A stretch of 60,000 nucleotides of DNA from Adiantum capillus-veneris (taxonomy: Eukaryota > Streptophyta > Polypodiopsida > Polypodiales > Pteridaceae), in contig CM043958.1 of assembly GCA_014529385.2 (NCBI GenBank), positions 89,677,025 through 89,737,024 of the forward strand, in the 5' to 3' direction. Under the pieces are notes generated by a model. It did not search any database and was not told the DNA's origin. It saw only the letters and a list, made by a program, of their open reading frames with translations. Position numbers and translations under genes: made by a program. Positions 36,059-47,203 of the stretch are shown here, piece after piece. Positions within the stretch are counted from its first letter, which is position 1; each line of letters opens with the position of its first letter.

Positions 36059-36896
36059 CAAAGCAAGCAATTGATGATTGAGTCTGTGAGTTCTCTCGTC
36101 CGGTTCTGTAAAATTGCAATCTCATGGACGTGATAGGAAAAATACAGAATGCGTCCCCACAGAGGAAGGCCAACATGGAAATAGGGAAACAACAATGACA
36201 AATCATCAGCGTTGGCGTCGCTGATGACATCTACCATTTGTTCCTCCATCATCTCAAGGCGTACCTTCTTCAATCTTTCACTATCGTCTTCTGTTGTGTC
36301 CCCCTCGGTGTTGAGACGGGTGCTGTATTGATGAATTTGTGTAGACACTTCATGAAATTTGACCTTGTCAATAGGTGGTATTCTAAGAATATTGTCCATC
36401 TTTCGGTCTGAAATACCGGCAGGCGATATTGTTTTGTCATACCTGAACCTGAGAAGGCGAAGTGTGTTGATGTCTCGCGGCATCAATGTTGCCCTAGGGA
36501 CATGGGTCGAGAGAATGTAGCTGTCTTGGAAAAGCTCTACAAAAAAATCCTCGGCGGCCTCGTGCAAGCACCCCATTGCACTTCGAGACCACCAGAAATT
36601 CAGGTTGTGTTGCTTGCAAATCTCGCGAACAACTCTCTGGAATGGCAGTTTAGGTATTGCCAATGAAATGTGCTTTTGGAGCTTACGAAGTTCGAGTAGA
36701 ACGCTCCTATTCTGCTCGTATCTTCTTCTTCGCATTGTTGCCCGTAACTGCAGCATGGTCTTGCCCGTAACTGCGGCATGGTCTTTCCCGGAATCACCTG
36801 CGATGTTCACTGTTGCACTGTAGACGAGCTAGCCTGGCCCTGTGGACCAGACTGGCCAGGATAAACCTTCCTTGCTATTTGCTTTGTGCGGGCCAT
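36059..36896 (-). CDS. Divergent histone H3-like protein, exons 1-2
   Basis: The ATG at 36,896 starts MARTKQIARKVYPGQSG, matching the H3 tail ARTKQTARK with K4 and K9 kept, T6 changed to Ile and S10 to Val. This frame stops after 29 residues. The histone core follows in another frame: RRRRYEQNRSVLLELRKLQK (alpha-N), then KLPFQRVVREI as in H3, then NFWWSRSAMGCLHEAAEDFFVELFQD and a THVPRATLMPRDINTLRL segment aligning with H3 HAKRVTIMPKDIQLAR. A GT-AG intron of 71 bp (36,818-36,748) would join tail to core in frame; a 23-bp tandem duplication there is an alternative cause of the shift. Trp at the H3 F84 position and EAAED recall plant CENH3, but loop 1 has the H3 length, not the longer CENH3 one. 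After the core the ORF continues for about 110 residues to a GTGCGT donor (after 36,059), an extension canonical H3 lacks. Confidence 0.85.
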
Positions 36897-36994
36897 GACC
36901 TGAACGAGGAGAATGCGAGGAAATATGGAAATCTAGATGTGGGTAAAAACGCAGAGTGACTAGAGACACTTCAGAAAAAACGATGAGAAAAAAA

Positions 36995-37015
36995 GGGGGG
37001 GGGGGGGGGGGGGGG
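36995..37015 (+). repeat. 21-base G homopolymer
   Basis: An unbroken G run about 100 bp upstream of the H3-like start codon. On the transcribed strand of that gene it is a C run. Its length is likely uncertain in the assembly. Confidence 0.9.
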
Positions 37016-37139
37016 ATGTTTATATTAGCGGAATAAGTATAATCACATCTTAATCATGAGAAGAGGCGGCTGCATTAATCATGACATTGCGAGGTATGAC
37101 GGAAAGCGTGCGAGCATAATGATTACGTGCCACGTGGCA

Positions 37140-37560
37140 CATCGCGACAAAAAGCGATATTGGTGGTGCCGAAATTAGTGGCACTGCCTATTCGCGGTGT
37201 GGCACGACGAGGAAAGAAGCGCCCCAACGGGTTGCCCTAGCAACAACGGTATGTCGCGGCACAACACAAGGAGGCGGACCTTGATGGTTCCGAATTGCAG
37301 TGTTCGCGTTGTGAAAGGACAAAATGTTCTCGCGTCAAAACGCGATAAGTAAGGTCGCGGTTAGTTTGACCACAAGTATCGCGTTGTGGCGCGACAAAAA
37401 GGTGTCGCGTCACAAAACGATACGGGGCGTTCTTGAGTACTCTGGATTGGCCGTATCGCGTTATGATGAGACAAGAAGCTGTCATGCCAAAACACGATAG
37501 CGGTGCTTTTCTGGAGTGGCGGCACCAGTTTCGCGTTGTGGCGCGACCGTTCCACGACGG
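37140..37560. repeat. GC-rich ~75-bp repeats upstream of the H3-like gene
   Basis: The phrase TCGCGTTGTGGCGCGA, itself partly palindromic (TCGCG…CGCGA), or variants begins near 37,191, 37,303, 37,378, 37,454 and 37,529; the last four are 75-76 bp apart. Each unit has a second, inverted partner (such as 'gtcgcgtcacaaaacgata'). It lies 250-650 bp upstream of the H3-like start, so it could be promoter or upstream regulatory sequence, or simply a GC-rich tandem repeat or LTR part. Confidence 0.7.
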
Positions 37561-38015
37561 CTGACACGTGGCGTAATCATCACGGCGACTGCATGATGCA
37601 CGGCGGCCACATGATGCACGTCAATAAATGTCATCAATGTCCTCGGGAGTCCTATAAATATGACTTGCTCCCCCATTTTCCCTTTGTTTGGATGTTGTGC
37701 TCTCTCGTCTATCTTCGCTTTTGAATTTCCGTTATGGACCATACTAAGACTACCTTAGGTTTAACCAAAAATGGGGTTGAAAGGGTCAAATGGCTTTGTA
37801 TTCACAATCTGGAAGTGCCATTACACCCCGGCTTCTGAAACTAGAATAACTACTCATTACAAATGACGTTTATAGCCATAATCCACATCATTTCATAACT
37901 CGCAAAAGATAAGACTTTGGTACAAAACTTGAGTTATGTTGTGTTGTTGACCCAACGGTCAACACTTGTTTTTAGAACCAGATACAATAATCACGAGGAT
38001 TCCACTAATTTTGTT
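37561..38015. other. Spacer before the Gypsy relic
   Basis: 37,600-37,740 has short repeats of 'catgatgcacg'. No gene seen in 37,740-38,015. Confidence 0.4.
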
Positions 38016-38500
38016 TTTAGTATTCAAAGGAGGCAAAAAGGATGACCTAGATGTTCACATCCAAGCTTTTGAGAAATAGGTTGAGCTTAACGATATTGAT
38101 GAAGATGAATGGGTGGAATACTTTCCCAGACACTCAACAAAGCAACAAGGAAATGGTATTGTCATTACCCAACACATCAAGGCTTTCAGATTGAAATATT
38201 CAGACAATAGGAGGGATAAAGACATCTGTGTAAGCTAGACAAGATTAAACAAGGCAAGTTGTCAGTTAGGAGCTATGTAAAGAAAATCAAGGAACTAACC
38301 AGACCATTGCAAGAGCCTCCATTAAAGAAAAGAATGAGAGCCTGGTTTCTAAATGCATTCAGAAGTAAAAAGCTCAAGGAACAGGAGGTTCTAGAACCAA
38401 CCAAAAATTTTAATGATCTCGTGCAAAGGGCACTCAAGCTAGAGCTGAAGATTGCACTTGAGTCTAAACCCCAGAATGTGAGCAAAGCTTTTAGTGCTTA
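38016..38500 (+). pseudogene. Ty3/Gypsy gag fragment
   Basis: In broken frames: FKGGKKDDLDVHIQAFEK, then DEDEWVEYFP, FRLKYSDNRRDKDI and KKIKELTRPLQEPPLKKRMRAWFLNAF. This matches the retrotransposon gag (capsid) pattern of plant Gypsy elements, up to the KLKEQEV region. In-frame stops and shifts show it is dead. Confidence 0.75.
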
Positions 38501-38519
38501 AAGATTGCAATCAACACGA

Positions 38520-39000
38520 TGCCAATCCTTCGCCAACCAAACTAGGATGTGATTTTCCATGTGCATGTTGATGCATTTGGAATGGCTATGCGGGCATACT
38601 GGCTCAGCTTGATGGGAAGACATACTACCCAATCTACTTCGCCAGTTGCAGATTTAGCCTTGTTGAACAAGGTTACTTGACCAGCTAGAAAGAAGCAATG
38701 GAATGGTGTTCAATGCTACAAATTTTAGGCATTATCTACTGGGAACGTTGTTTCATTTCTATGTGGACCATCAGGCACTTCTCTTTCTAATTAACAAAGT
38801 GATCATTCAGGGAATGCTCATTAGATGGATGATATTTCTAATGGAGTTTGAATTCAAAATCTTCAACAAACCAGGAAAAACACACTATGGTGCTGATTTT
38901 CTTTCCAGAAGCATAGAAGGTCACTCTAAAGCATCACTAAAAGATGAACCAGTAGATGTTGAACTTTTCCATAATAGATGATGGATTGGATCTAGAACGG
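38520..39000 (+). pseudogene. Ty3/Gypsy RNase H fragment
   Basis: FHVHVDAFG (the first RNase H Asp region), then in other frames PIYFASC, and finally NFRHYLLGTLFHFYVDHQALLFLINK and GKTHYGADFLSRS, the classic YVDHQAL…ADxLSR signature. Reverse transcriptase proper is missing between gag and RNase H, so the element carries an internal deletion of most of pol. Confidence 0.85.
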
Positions 39001-39059
39001 CAAGATGTCTATAATTTTTCCTTAAAATAAGGGGATTTTTAGAGAACAGGAAAAAGGCA

Positions 39060-39670
39060 CTAATCATAAAAAGTCTAAAGTTTATATATTCTTGTATGAG
39101 AGCATCATATACATATATGGATGTCCAATCAAGGTTGCCTCAAATTTGGGAACACACTTCATCAATGAAACCATTCAAATACTGAATGAGATCTTTTTAG
39201 TTAAGCACCAAAAATCTATGCCTTATTATCCCAGGGGCAATGGTTAGGTAGAAGTAGCAATAAAACCATCAAGTCCATTCTCACAAAAATAGCTCAGAAG
39301 GAATCAGACCATTGGGATGCCAAACTTTAGATAGCACTATGTGCTTATTGCACTGCCTATAAGGTTACTACTGGCATGACACCTTTCAAAATTTGAAGAT
39401 ATCTTGGTCTAAACCCTATGGGGTTGATTGGGTATAGACCAATGGCATGATAAAACTCAAAGACTTATCCGGATTACTGTTACGAGAGGCTTACAATGGG
39501 GCCAAGATCAAACTATATTATGCAAGATCAGAGAAAATCCTAGTGGAACAAGTACCAAAAATGCATCTAGAATCAGAAGATGCACCTTTGGACTTATTCC
39601 ATGTCAGACAAGTGGAGACACAACAGTGGTTAGAACCAATTAGTTGTACAACATCAACTTCAATTTAGAC
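39060..39670 (+). pseudogene. Ty3/Gypsy integrase fragment
   Basis: Broken-frame translation gives GCPIKVASNLGTHFIN (the SDxGxxF region with Asp changed), then YYPRGNG followed by a stop, and GVD/GMIKLKDLSGLLLREAYNGAK. This is the C-terminal half of an integrase core with multiple stops. Confidence 0.65.
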
Positions 39671-39943
39671 TCAACAACTGGCAAAGACAACACAGTCTCA
39701 CCCTTTCAGCAGTCATAGGCAACACTAAGTCCATATTCAGACATGCAATTAACCGGCCAAGCCAATTCTGATTCAGAGGAAAAAGACAATAAGTACAACT
39801 CCATATAATTGTCATCAAAGGGAAAGAAATGCCATCATCATAAGGGAATCTTTTCAATAATAACAATCAAAAGCAGCCAATGTATGAATAACATGTCACA
39901 AATGACGCACACAAATCCAAGGCAAGAAAGGAGTGCAGCATTC

Positions 39944-40150
<207 letters not shown>

Positions 40151-40249
40151 CAATGAGACGAGTGTGAACTTCCTCACTTTACTCACGTAGAAACCTGTGC
40201 GACTTGCACCATATCCTCCAGAGCTTACTCCTTCACCTTTAACAACTTC

Positions 40250-41560
40250 ACAGCTGCCGTAGAAAACCCCGTCACCCCTCTCACAATGACTCCTCCAACA
40301 GTCACTACTCCTCTATCGAACACGCCTCGCTATTCCTTTTTTGAATTGCCTACTTCTACAAGTGAGTATACTTTCTCTACACATGAAGAAAATGTCGGAG
40401 CAGATGAAGCATACCGTTGAACAAATGTCTACAAAAAACGAATCTCTGTTGGCATCAATTGCTAAAGCAGTGGGTGTTGTGGCACATAGTAAAATAGGCA
40501 AACATGTGTTCCAAGCGAAAGACAAAAATTGCTCAAGCTATGGCATTTAGAGGTAGTAGTTGAAGCCACCAAGCTTCCTTATGATGCAGACGTCACCCAA
40601 CAGGTTCTCAATACCTTTAATGCAGATAAAGGAATAGCACAGGTGAATGGTGTATCATTGGAAATTGCCACAAGAGAGTTGGCTCATGCTCTCAAGTTAC
40701 CAAATGCAAGAAAACCTGTACAAGCCACTGTTGATGAAGTTAGTATATATCTGAATGAAGATGCACATGCTAGAAAAAAGAGGGATTTTGGAGCACCAGG
40801 CATCCCAATAGTAGCAGAACTGCACACCAGTGTGTAGATTTATTGCTAAGGCAATCAGTCTAAAAAACAACCCAACATACATTTTTGAAAAGCTTTTTGC
40901 CATGTTTTTAGCAAGGATTCTTAACCCAGAGGCTAGCATCAATATCAGCCAGTTTCTCTACACCAATGTCATGCAGTAGATTGCCAAGGCCAAATCTCAA
41001 AATCTATTCAAGGCCTGTCATGTATGGCAATTTATTTACTAGGCACACTCTTTCCCAATTCACTCCAATGTTCAGACTGCTTGGAATAAAGTCATGGGTT
41101 AGCAGCAACACAAGATAACTTTATCATCAACTTTTGAAGATACAAGAAACAAAGAAACAGGTAAAGGGAAGGGAAAGAACACTACCAAAATACTAGCTCC
41201 CAATATAGATACAAGTTCAGCGTGGCTAAGAAGTCAAAAATCTCAACTTTGCTGAAATTTTTTTAGGCATGTACATAGAAACCAACCAGTACATCTACCC
41301 CTCTAGCAGACACTGCCAAAAAGAAAATCAGTGCACCTGCAAATCCCAAGGAAGCAGTTGGTATGGAAAAAACCAGGAATCGGGCAGCACTACAAAGCAA
41401 GCTCAAGACACAGACCAGACACAACGGCCCTTAGTCAAACTGGATAGATTACAACAGCTCCAACAGAAACTTCTAAAGGGGCAGTTGGTAATGAAAAAGC
41501 TAGATAGAGCTCTACTACCTTATGCATTTCCTAGAATTTGGCACAAGAACAAATAACTTT
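40250..41560 (+). pseudogene. Degraded ORFs of unknown, probably mobile, origin
   Basis: Three frames carry peptide-like stretches in order: FELPTSTSEYTFST and MKKMSEQMKHTVEQMSTK (about 40,340-40,550), then VVEATKLPYDADVTQQVLNTF … IATRELAHALKLPNARKPV (40,550-40,837), then ICRFIAKAISLKN … MFLARILNPEASINISQF in another frame (40,840-40,980). A Lys/Gln-rich stretch ends near 41,560. Shared style but multiple stops suggest a decayed retroelement gag-like or plant mobile-domain-like protein; I cannot name it. Confidence 0.4.
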
Positions 41561-41999
41561 CTTGAAAGCTTCCCATTCAGTTTCTAATGGTGCCTCATAT
41601 TGAATATTTGTCATCCGTAAGTTTTGCTCAACCATTTCAATATACATTGGTGCCCGTTTGAAATCCATACAAAGAGATAACTTCTTTTCCCTTTGGTTGA
41701 GATTTTCATGCTTTAAAAATAAAGGTATTTCTAATGATATAAAAAAAAAACACTACCTACATAGTGCAAGGACACTTCAAAGAAAAGAACGCTAAAGGAA
41801 AAATAAAGGAGAAGAGAAACAAGAATGTACCAATGTGAAGTCGACCACCTCTTTATATGGACACAAAAACTCTTTTGAATTTCCACCTTCATGAGTTTTT
41901 CATTTCCTAAACTCACCCTTCAACTATGCACTTAAGATGGCTTTTTAATTTTTCAAAATTGGAGAGACCTAATCATGCTTAGTTTTATCTCCACCATTA
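41561..41999. other. AT-rich spacer
   Basis: No gene or clear repeat recognised. It may hold the 3' end of the minus-strand LINE relic. Confidence 0.35.
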
Positions 42000-43041
42000 A
42001 GATCAATATATAAGGTCCAATGGTCTGATTGCAGGGTCCATTGACCAAGCGTAAAACATCATGGCTTTGGAGAGTAGCATATAGTCAATCACACTATCCC
42101 CATTGTGTTTTTTACAAGTAAATCCATTGGTTCCACTCCATAAAGCTACACCATTGGCAATGATCATACCCGTGATATTGCACATGTGTGAAAGTAACTT
42201 TCCATAGTGATCCAGCTCTTTCTCATCCATTGAAGTACAATCATATAAGGAGCATATAAGTGGACCTCCTCCAACACCCTTGAAATATAGGGCATATCAA
42301 ATTGTTATCATGTTGTAATTTTTTTTGCTAGCATTCATATCCCCAAAGACAATAACATCACCTTTTCTTTTAAAATAAGCAATGTCCTCTTCTAAATCAA
42401 CAAATGGCAGATTTCTATTCATGCAAGCATAGAAGGGGAAAATCCTGATGAGAAATGTAGCAACCGACTACAAAAATGGGTGCTCTTTGTGGTGTCATAA
42501 TTTTCAACCATACATAACATTTTTCCTTGTCATCTTTCACAATTGATACACAATCTTCCAACCCTTTCTTAATCATACATGCTACCACTCATTGCCCTCT
42601 TCATTGCTCCTGATTCTTTGACCACATCAATGAATGTACATTGTACTTTTCCAACCCGTTAATCCTTTGTGTATCATGCTCCCTAGTTTCAACAAGAAGT
42701 ACAAGATTGGCTTTGCTTGTTGGTTCATCTATGCCAATCCCCACATTCCATGGGTATCCATTGCAATACCAAAAGCATACTTTTAATTGTGACTCAGCCT
42801 CATAGGCTACACGTTCATATTTGCTCAAGGAACTTTCCTTCTCCTTGGGCATGTTTTTTTCATGAGAGATCTCCTTGTTTTTCTTATTTCTATCCTCATA
42901 AGCCTTGCAATGCACATTTTGTTGCTTAATAGTGAGATCTTCACATACAAAACATTTTGTATCCCTCAAATAAATCCAACTATTATGAAGGATAATCTTT
43001 TGTTTGAACTCATCATGGTACATATAATTGGCCATTCTCAA
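42000..43041 (-). pseudogene. LINE-like endonuclease domain (ORF2 start), broken
   Basis: Reading from right to left: KVCFWYCNGYPWNVGIGIDEP, ANLVLLVETREHD and YNVHSLMWSKNQEQ (start of an endonuclease/exonuclease/phosphatase fold, with the 'ET' catalytic pair), then after shifts DVIVFGDMNA (the GDxN motif) and MIIANGVALWSGTNGFTC with SVIDYMLLS. These are the apurinic-like endonuclease motifs of non-LTR retrotransposons. No reverse transcriptase follows before 41.5 kb, so the element is truncated. Confidence 0.7.
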
Positions 43042-43643
43042 AAGTGAGGAGCTCCTTGCTTACCCATTGTACGTGCTCTATAAACCATAAATCTTGACAT
43101 GTCAAAGTCAGTTTTGAGGAAATCTTTGATAAAAATGGCAAGAGAAGGAGGTGTCTTTAATTGGGAATTCCACAAATAACAATGTTCTTGGAGTGTTGCT
43201 TCTGTTCCTTCAACTCTTCTATATCCACATCCCCTCAACATTCTTTGTTTGGGCCATAGCATACATGAGAGAGGAATCAGGAACCACGTTGCTACCAATA
43301 AATCAATTGAAGACTTGTTTGTGCATACATTTTTCATGTCGCATACATCACAACTCATGTCGTCAAATTTCTCATTTTTCGACACATGGTCATACTGCAC
43401 TTTGCTCATATGCTCCTTCAAAGCATTCAGGTCCACAAGAGAGCGTTTATATTCTTTGACGTCTTCTTCAAGTTGCATCAAACGTGTTGTTTGCATCTCA
43501 AGTTTCCTCTTGAGATGCTCATTCTCAACAACAAGAACCCTTAGAGAGGCCTTTAGCATGCCATTCTCCATTGCAAGTGCCCATAAGTCTTCACCTTGCT
43601 TGTTTACGGTCTCTTGCAACCATACCAAATATGCCATAATCAT
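43038..43643 (-). CDS. LINE-like ORF1 with coiled coil
   Basis: A 201-codon ORF upstream of the endonuclease relic on the same strand. Residues 15-90 are heptad-rich (ENGMLKASLRVLVVENEHLKR … LMQLEEDVKEYKRSL), a coiled coil. A Cys segment (CDVCDMKNVC) and a C-terminal region (FIKDFLKTDFDMSRFMVYRA) follow, which could correspond to the nucleic-acid-binding part of L1-type ORF1 proteins. It ends a few bases before the next ORF, the arrangement expected of ORF1/ORF2. Confidence 0.55.
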   Translation of the reverse strand: MIMAYLVWLQETVNKQGEDLWALAMENGMLKASLRVLVVENEHLKRKLEMQTTRLMQLEEDVKEYKRSLVDLNALKEHMSKVQYDHVSKNEKFDDMSCDVCDMKNVCTNKSSIDLLVATWFLIPLSCMLWPKQRMLRGCGYRRVEGTEATLQEHCYLWNSQLKTPPSLAIFIKDFLKTDFDMSRFMVYRARTMGKQGAPHF

Positions 43644-43960
43644 GGTTTTCGATGTCGTTGGTGGAGTGGTTGTGTTGCTATCTCATACTAAGGTCTCTTG
43701 CAACCATACCAAATATGCCATAATCATGGTTTTCGATGTCGTTGGTGGAGTGGTCGTGTTGCTTACTAAGGAGATTTTGGATCATTTTTTACAATGGTTA
43801 TGGACTTTGCTTGTTTACGGTCTCTTGCAAACATACCAAATATTCCATAATCATGGTTTTCGATGTCGTTGGTGGAGTGATTGTGTTGCTATCTCCATAA
43901 ATAAGGAGATTTTGGATCATTTTTTACAATGGTTATGGACTTTGTTGAAGAAGAAGCACC
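43606..43960 (+). repeat. Local tandem duplications of the ORF1 5' region
   Basis: The phrase 'gtctcttgcaaccatacc' with about 65 following bases occurs at about 43,607, 43,690 and 43,818 (83 and 128 bp apart). The phrase 'ggagattttggatcattttt' occurs at about 43,770 and 43,906. The first copy overlaps the start of ORF1 on the other strand, so its 5' end has been multiplied. Confidence 0.88.
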
Positions 43961-44097
43961 CTTGCAAGTGCCATAGGACATTGTATGTAGATTAAGAGAT
44001 GAGAGTCAAATTCCCCATAGTTGTTCACTTCAAAAATGCTGCCTACAAAAATGAAAGGAAGAGAGAAGATTTTTCCCAAATGAAAAGAGAGATAAGG

Positions 44098-44100
<3 letters not shown>

Positions 44101-44154
<54 letters not shown>

Positions 44155-44168
44155 GAGAGAGAGAGAGC
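44101..44168 (+). repeat. (CA)n(GA)n compound microsatellite
   Basis: About 48 bases of CA repeat followed directly by about 20 bases of GA repeat. Confidence 0.97.
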
Positions 44169-44521
44169 AGCATTAACATCATGGGCTTCATTCAGACGAC
44201 GACGGTGGAAGATAACGACATCTATGTATGTTTCTAGGAGGAACAAAGGTGATTTTTTTTTGGGGGGGGGCTTCATTGTTCACACAAGTACCAGGGACAT
44301 ACCACCTACTATTACTTGCATGTGGAGCAAACCCATTGGCTGTGTGCCATGTAGAAGTTGGCTTGGGGGGAGGGGGGTTGTTAGTGTTGGAAGAGTCGAT
44401 AGGGATGGAAGAGAAAGAGGTATTTTCTTCCTTGACGTGGCATTGCAAGAATGTTGATGGAGGGAATGCCCATTGAGCAGGCGACTGGACTAGAAACTTT
44501 CAGAGACAGTAACTATAGAGC

Positions 44522-44668
44522 AGTTACTATGGTAACCGAAACAGTGCACAGTCAGTCAAAGTCCAGTCAGGTGTCTATAAATAGGGGCCACTACATCATT
44601 TTGAGGGACTTGACCCTTAAGAGTTAACTCTACACGATTCTTGAGTCCTAATCCCTTGTCTCTTGTAT
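44522..44668 (+). mobile_element. LTR fragment with TATA box (copy 2)
   Basis: Direct-orientation copy of 32,625-32,776, with TATAAATAGGGG at 44,576 and the same downstream leader. The two copies are close but not identical. They bracket 12 kb that includes the Gypsy relic, the broken gene and the H3-like gene. Confidence 0.7.
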
Positions 44669-45846
44669 TACTGATCTGAACTAACTCTAACAACCAACCT
44701 AGAATAGTTGAGTAAAAGTATCCAACCCTTTCCACCATACTACTTGGTTGGACAATATGAATTTCCCTTTTAGGTAATTTTTGTCTACCTATCTTTAGAG
44801 ATCTTTAAACCATTGGCCAAAGATTATAGAGTGTTTTCTCAAGAAGACCTCCAAAGATTATAGAGTGTTTTCTCAAGACATTTATTTATTTTTGGCTTGG
44901 CATCCTTGGCTTTTTCCCCACAACCTTACTTGTTTCCAAGCCACTTCATTGCCATTTCTCTTAGTTTATATCGGTGTGCCATTTCTAACAAAAAATGATC
45001 TTCTCACCAATAGGTAAATAGGCTTGTAAGTCTCTCGCAGTGTGTCACTGGGTAGAGTGACCTCTTTCCCTTGACACTTACATTGAGATTTTACTTGGTT
45101 GCCATTTATTGACCACAATTTTTCATACTCATGTTTTTGTAAATGTATGTAACAAACCTCCCTTACTTTCTTCTCTTCTTACTCTTCCTCCCTTAAGGAC
45201 ACTATCTATTCTCAAATACAAATTCATTTTCACGTGTAGCACCTCTTGGACTTCACTTCCTGCCTCTATGCTAGAGCTGAGCACAAAAATGTATACAAAG
45301 TACTCTCAGATAAAATCATGCATCCCACACCATATGGTTTCATACAAGGTCACTTTGTTGACAGTCTTTTAAGATTATTCATCTTTTCATTGAGACAAGT
45401 ATCTTAATCTCTAAACATGCTTGGTAACATCCATGTGCGAAAATATCTTTTTTTTCTTTGGTCATTTATATTGATCATTGAGACTAGTATCTGAATCGCT
45501 AAACATGCTTGGTAGCATTCATGTGTGATAGTATCTTTTTTTTCTTTTGTCATTTAACTGACGTAGGCATAGATAAGTCTGACAATATAAGATGCCTCCA
45601 TCATTTGAGTGTTCAAAAACAACAAACCAATTGGGGACTAACTCAAATGGATGACCATCCAGAAGTCTCTTACATGGGGATTTACCTAGGGATAAAAGTG
45701 GCCATGCACAAACCACTTGACTAAATTCCTAAATCCCCTTAAGTAGCGATGCAAAATTTCTTTCTGGAGCTCTGCATATACATTGTGCTCTATTCACCTG
45801 TCCGTGCATACCATAGGTGCTCCATGGTTCTGATGTTATAGATGAC

Positions 45847-45849
<3 letters not shown>
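44669..45849. other. Spacer, no gene seen
   Basis: A short duplication: 'agattatagagtgttttctcaaga' occurs twice near 44,822 and 44,852. Another: 'tctaaacatgcttggtaacatccatgtg' type phrases near 45,410 and 45,497. Otherwise featureless. Confidence 0.5.
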
Positions 45850-45912
<63 letters not shown>

Positions 45913-45921
45913 GAGAGAGAG
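45850..45921 (+). repeat. (GA)n microsatellite
   Basis: GA repeat with a single interruption (gaca). Confidence 0.97.
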
Positions 45922-45929
45922 ATGTGCAT

Positions 45930-47107
45930 AGGCACATGCACATCCACACGTGCGTGTGCACACATCTTGAATTGGAGTTTTTTCTCTTGTAAAGAAATTT
46001 AGAGATTATTACGGATGTTTTCTTAGAGATAAACTTTGATCTGAGCTCTCTATAAGATCCTCATGCTTCTCTTTATGGTATGCTTATTTAAGGAAGATTC
46101 ATTTCAAACATAGTTTTGTGTTACCGTTTGGAGAGATATTTCTATATTGCATGGATGCAATTGTTTGTGAGTCTTGATGGGTTTGTCTTCTTCTAGTAGT
46201 AGAAGGTTATTGTCTACTCTTCATGGAAATTCAAGAGACTCTCATGAGGAATTTCATTCCCTCCCTTGAAGCGACCCCCATAAATCCAAGGAGCTTTCTC
46301 TTTTATTTTGTGAGCTTCTTGGTCGGAAGGAGCTTGATTTGGACCTACAAGAGCAATCAAATGGAGCCTACATAATTGGTTGCAAGTTAACGTTTGCTCC
46401 TTTTTGGAGATTCAAGGAACTCTCAAGAGGAATTGCATCCCCTCCTTAACAGAGAATCCCTTTAAATCCAAGGAGATTTGATTTGTGTAAGCTTCTTGGC
46501 TAACAATCAATGGAGCCTGCAAAAATGTTTGGAAGTTTGTTGCAATTGGTTAGCAAAGTAGTCCATTGGAGATTCTCCCCATGTGCTTCTTGCAATTTGT
46601 GCACAAAATAGCCAATTGCGTGTACTTTCCATTCAAGAGCTTTATGTCATTAATTTTAGCCTCTAGCCAAATCATATTATTTTTCATGCTATTACAATGT
46701 TTAGAATTCTTCCGATTCAAGAAAAAGTACATTGGATACCCATACCCATGGCAAACATTACACTAGTCAATTAGACTAGAAAGGTAGGCATAGTAGTATC
46801 ATTACTAGTTTCACCTCCCTCAAAGACACATCAAAGTTCAACATACCGAAATGTTGATTTGCCTCAATAGGGTGTATCACAGAATCACCAATTCCCATGG
46901 TGTCGGGCAAGCCCCAAGATACTTAGTTTCCTTATTCCGGTTAGGTATCATTGATGGTGCTTCTTTACGTTGATCCATCCTCAAAAAATAGGAGAAAACC
47001 ATCTTGCTTTGATAAAAATGCGCTCTCTTTAATCTCTTTTAGCAAGTAAAGATGGTCACAAGTTGCTCGACCATAGCTAGATATCATTCAATGAAAAAAA
47101 CATGAAA

Positions 47108-47109
<2 letters not shown>
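45930..47109. other. Spacer with a diverged ~190-bp duplication
   Basis: The phrases 'aaattcaagagactctcatgaggaa … ccaaggagctt … gcttcttgg' (46,226-46,322) and 'agattcaaggaactctcaagaggaa … ccaaggagattt … gcttcttgg' (46,418-46,501) are diverged copies about 192 bp apart. No gene recognised. Confidence 0.55.
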
Positions 47110-47189
<80 letters not shown>

Positions 47190-47203
47190 GAGAGAGAGAG
47201 GGG
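47110..47203 (+). repeat. (GT)n(GA)n compound microsatellite
   Basis: About 75 bases of GT repeat then about 16 bases of GA and a G-rich end. Confidence 0.97.

Noticed and set aside
36059-36896. Calling the histone gene CENH3
   Set aside because: Trp at the F84 position and EAAED fit, but loop 1 has the length of ordinary H3 and KLPFQR is H3-like; evidence is insufficient, so it is called only H3-like.
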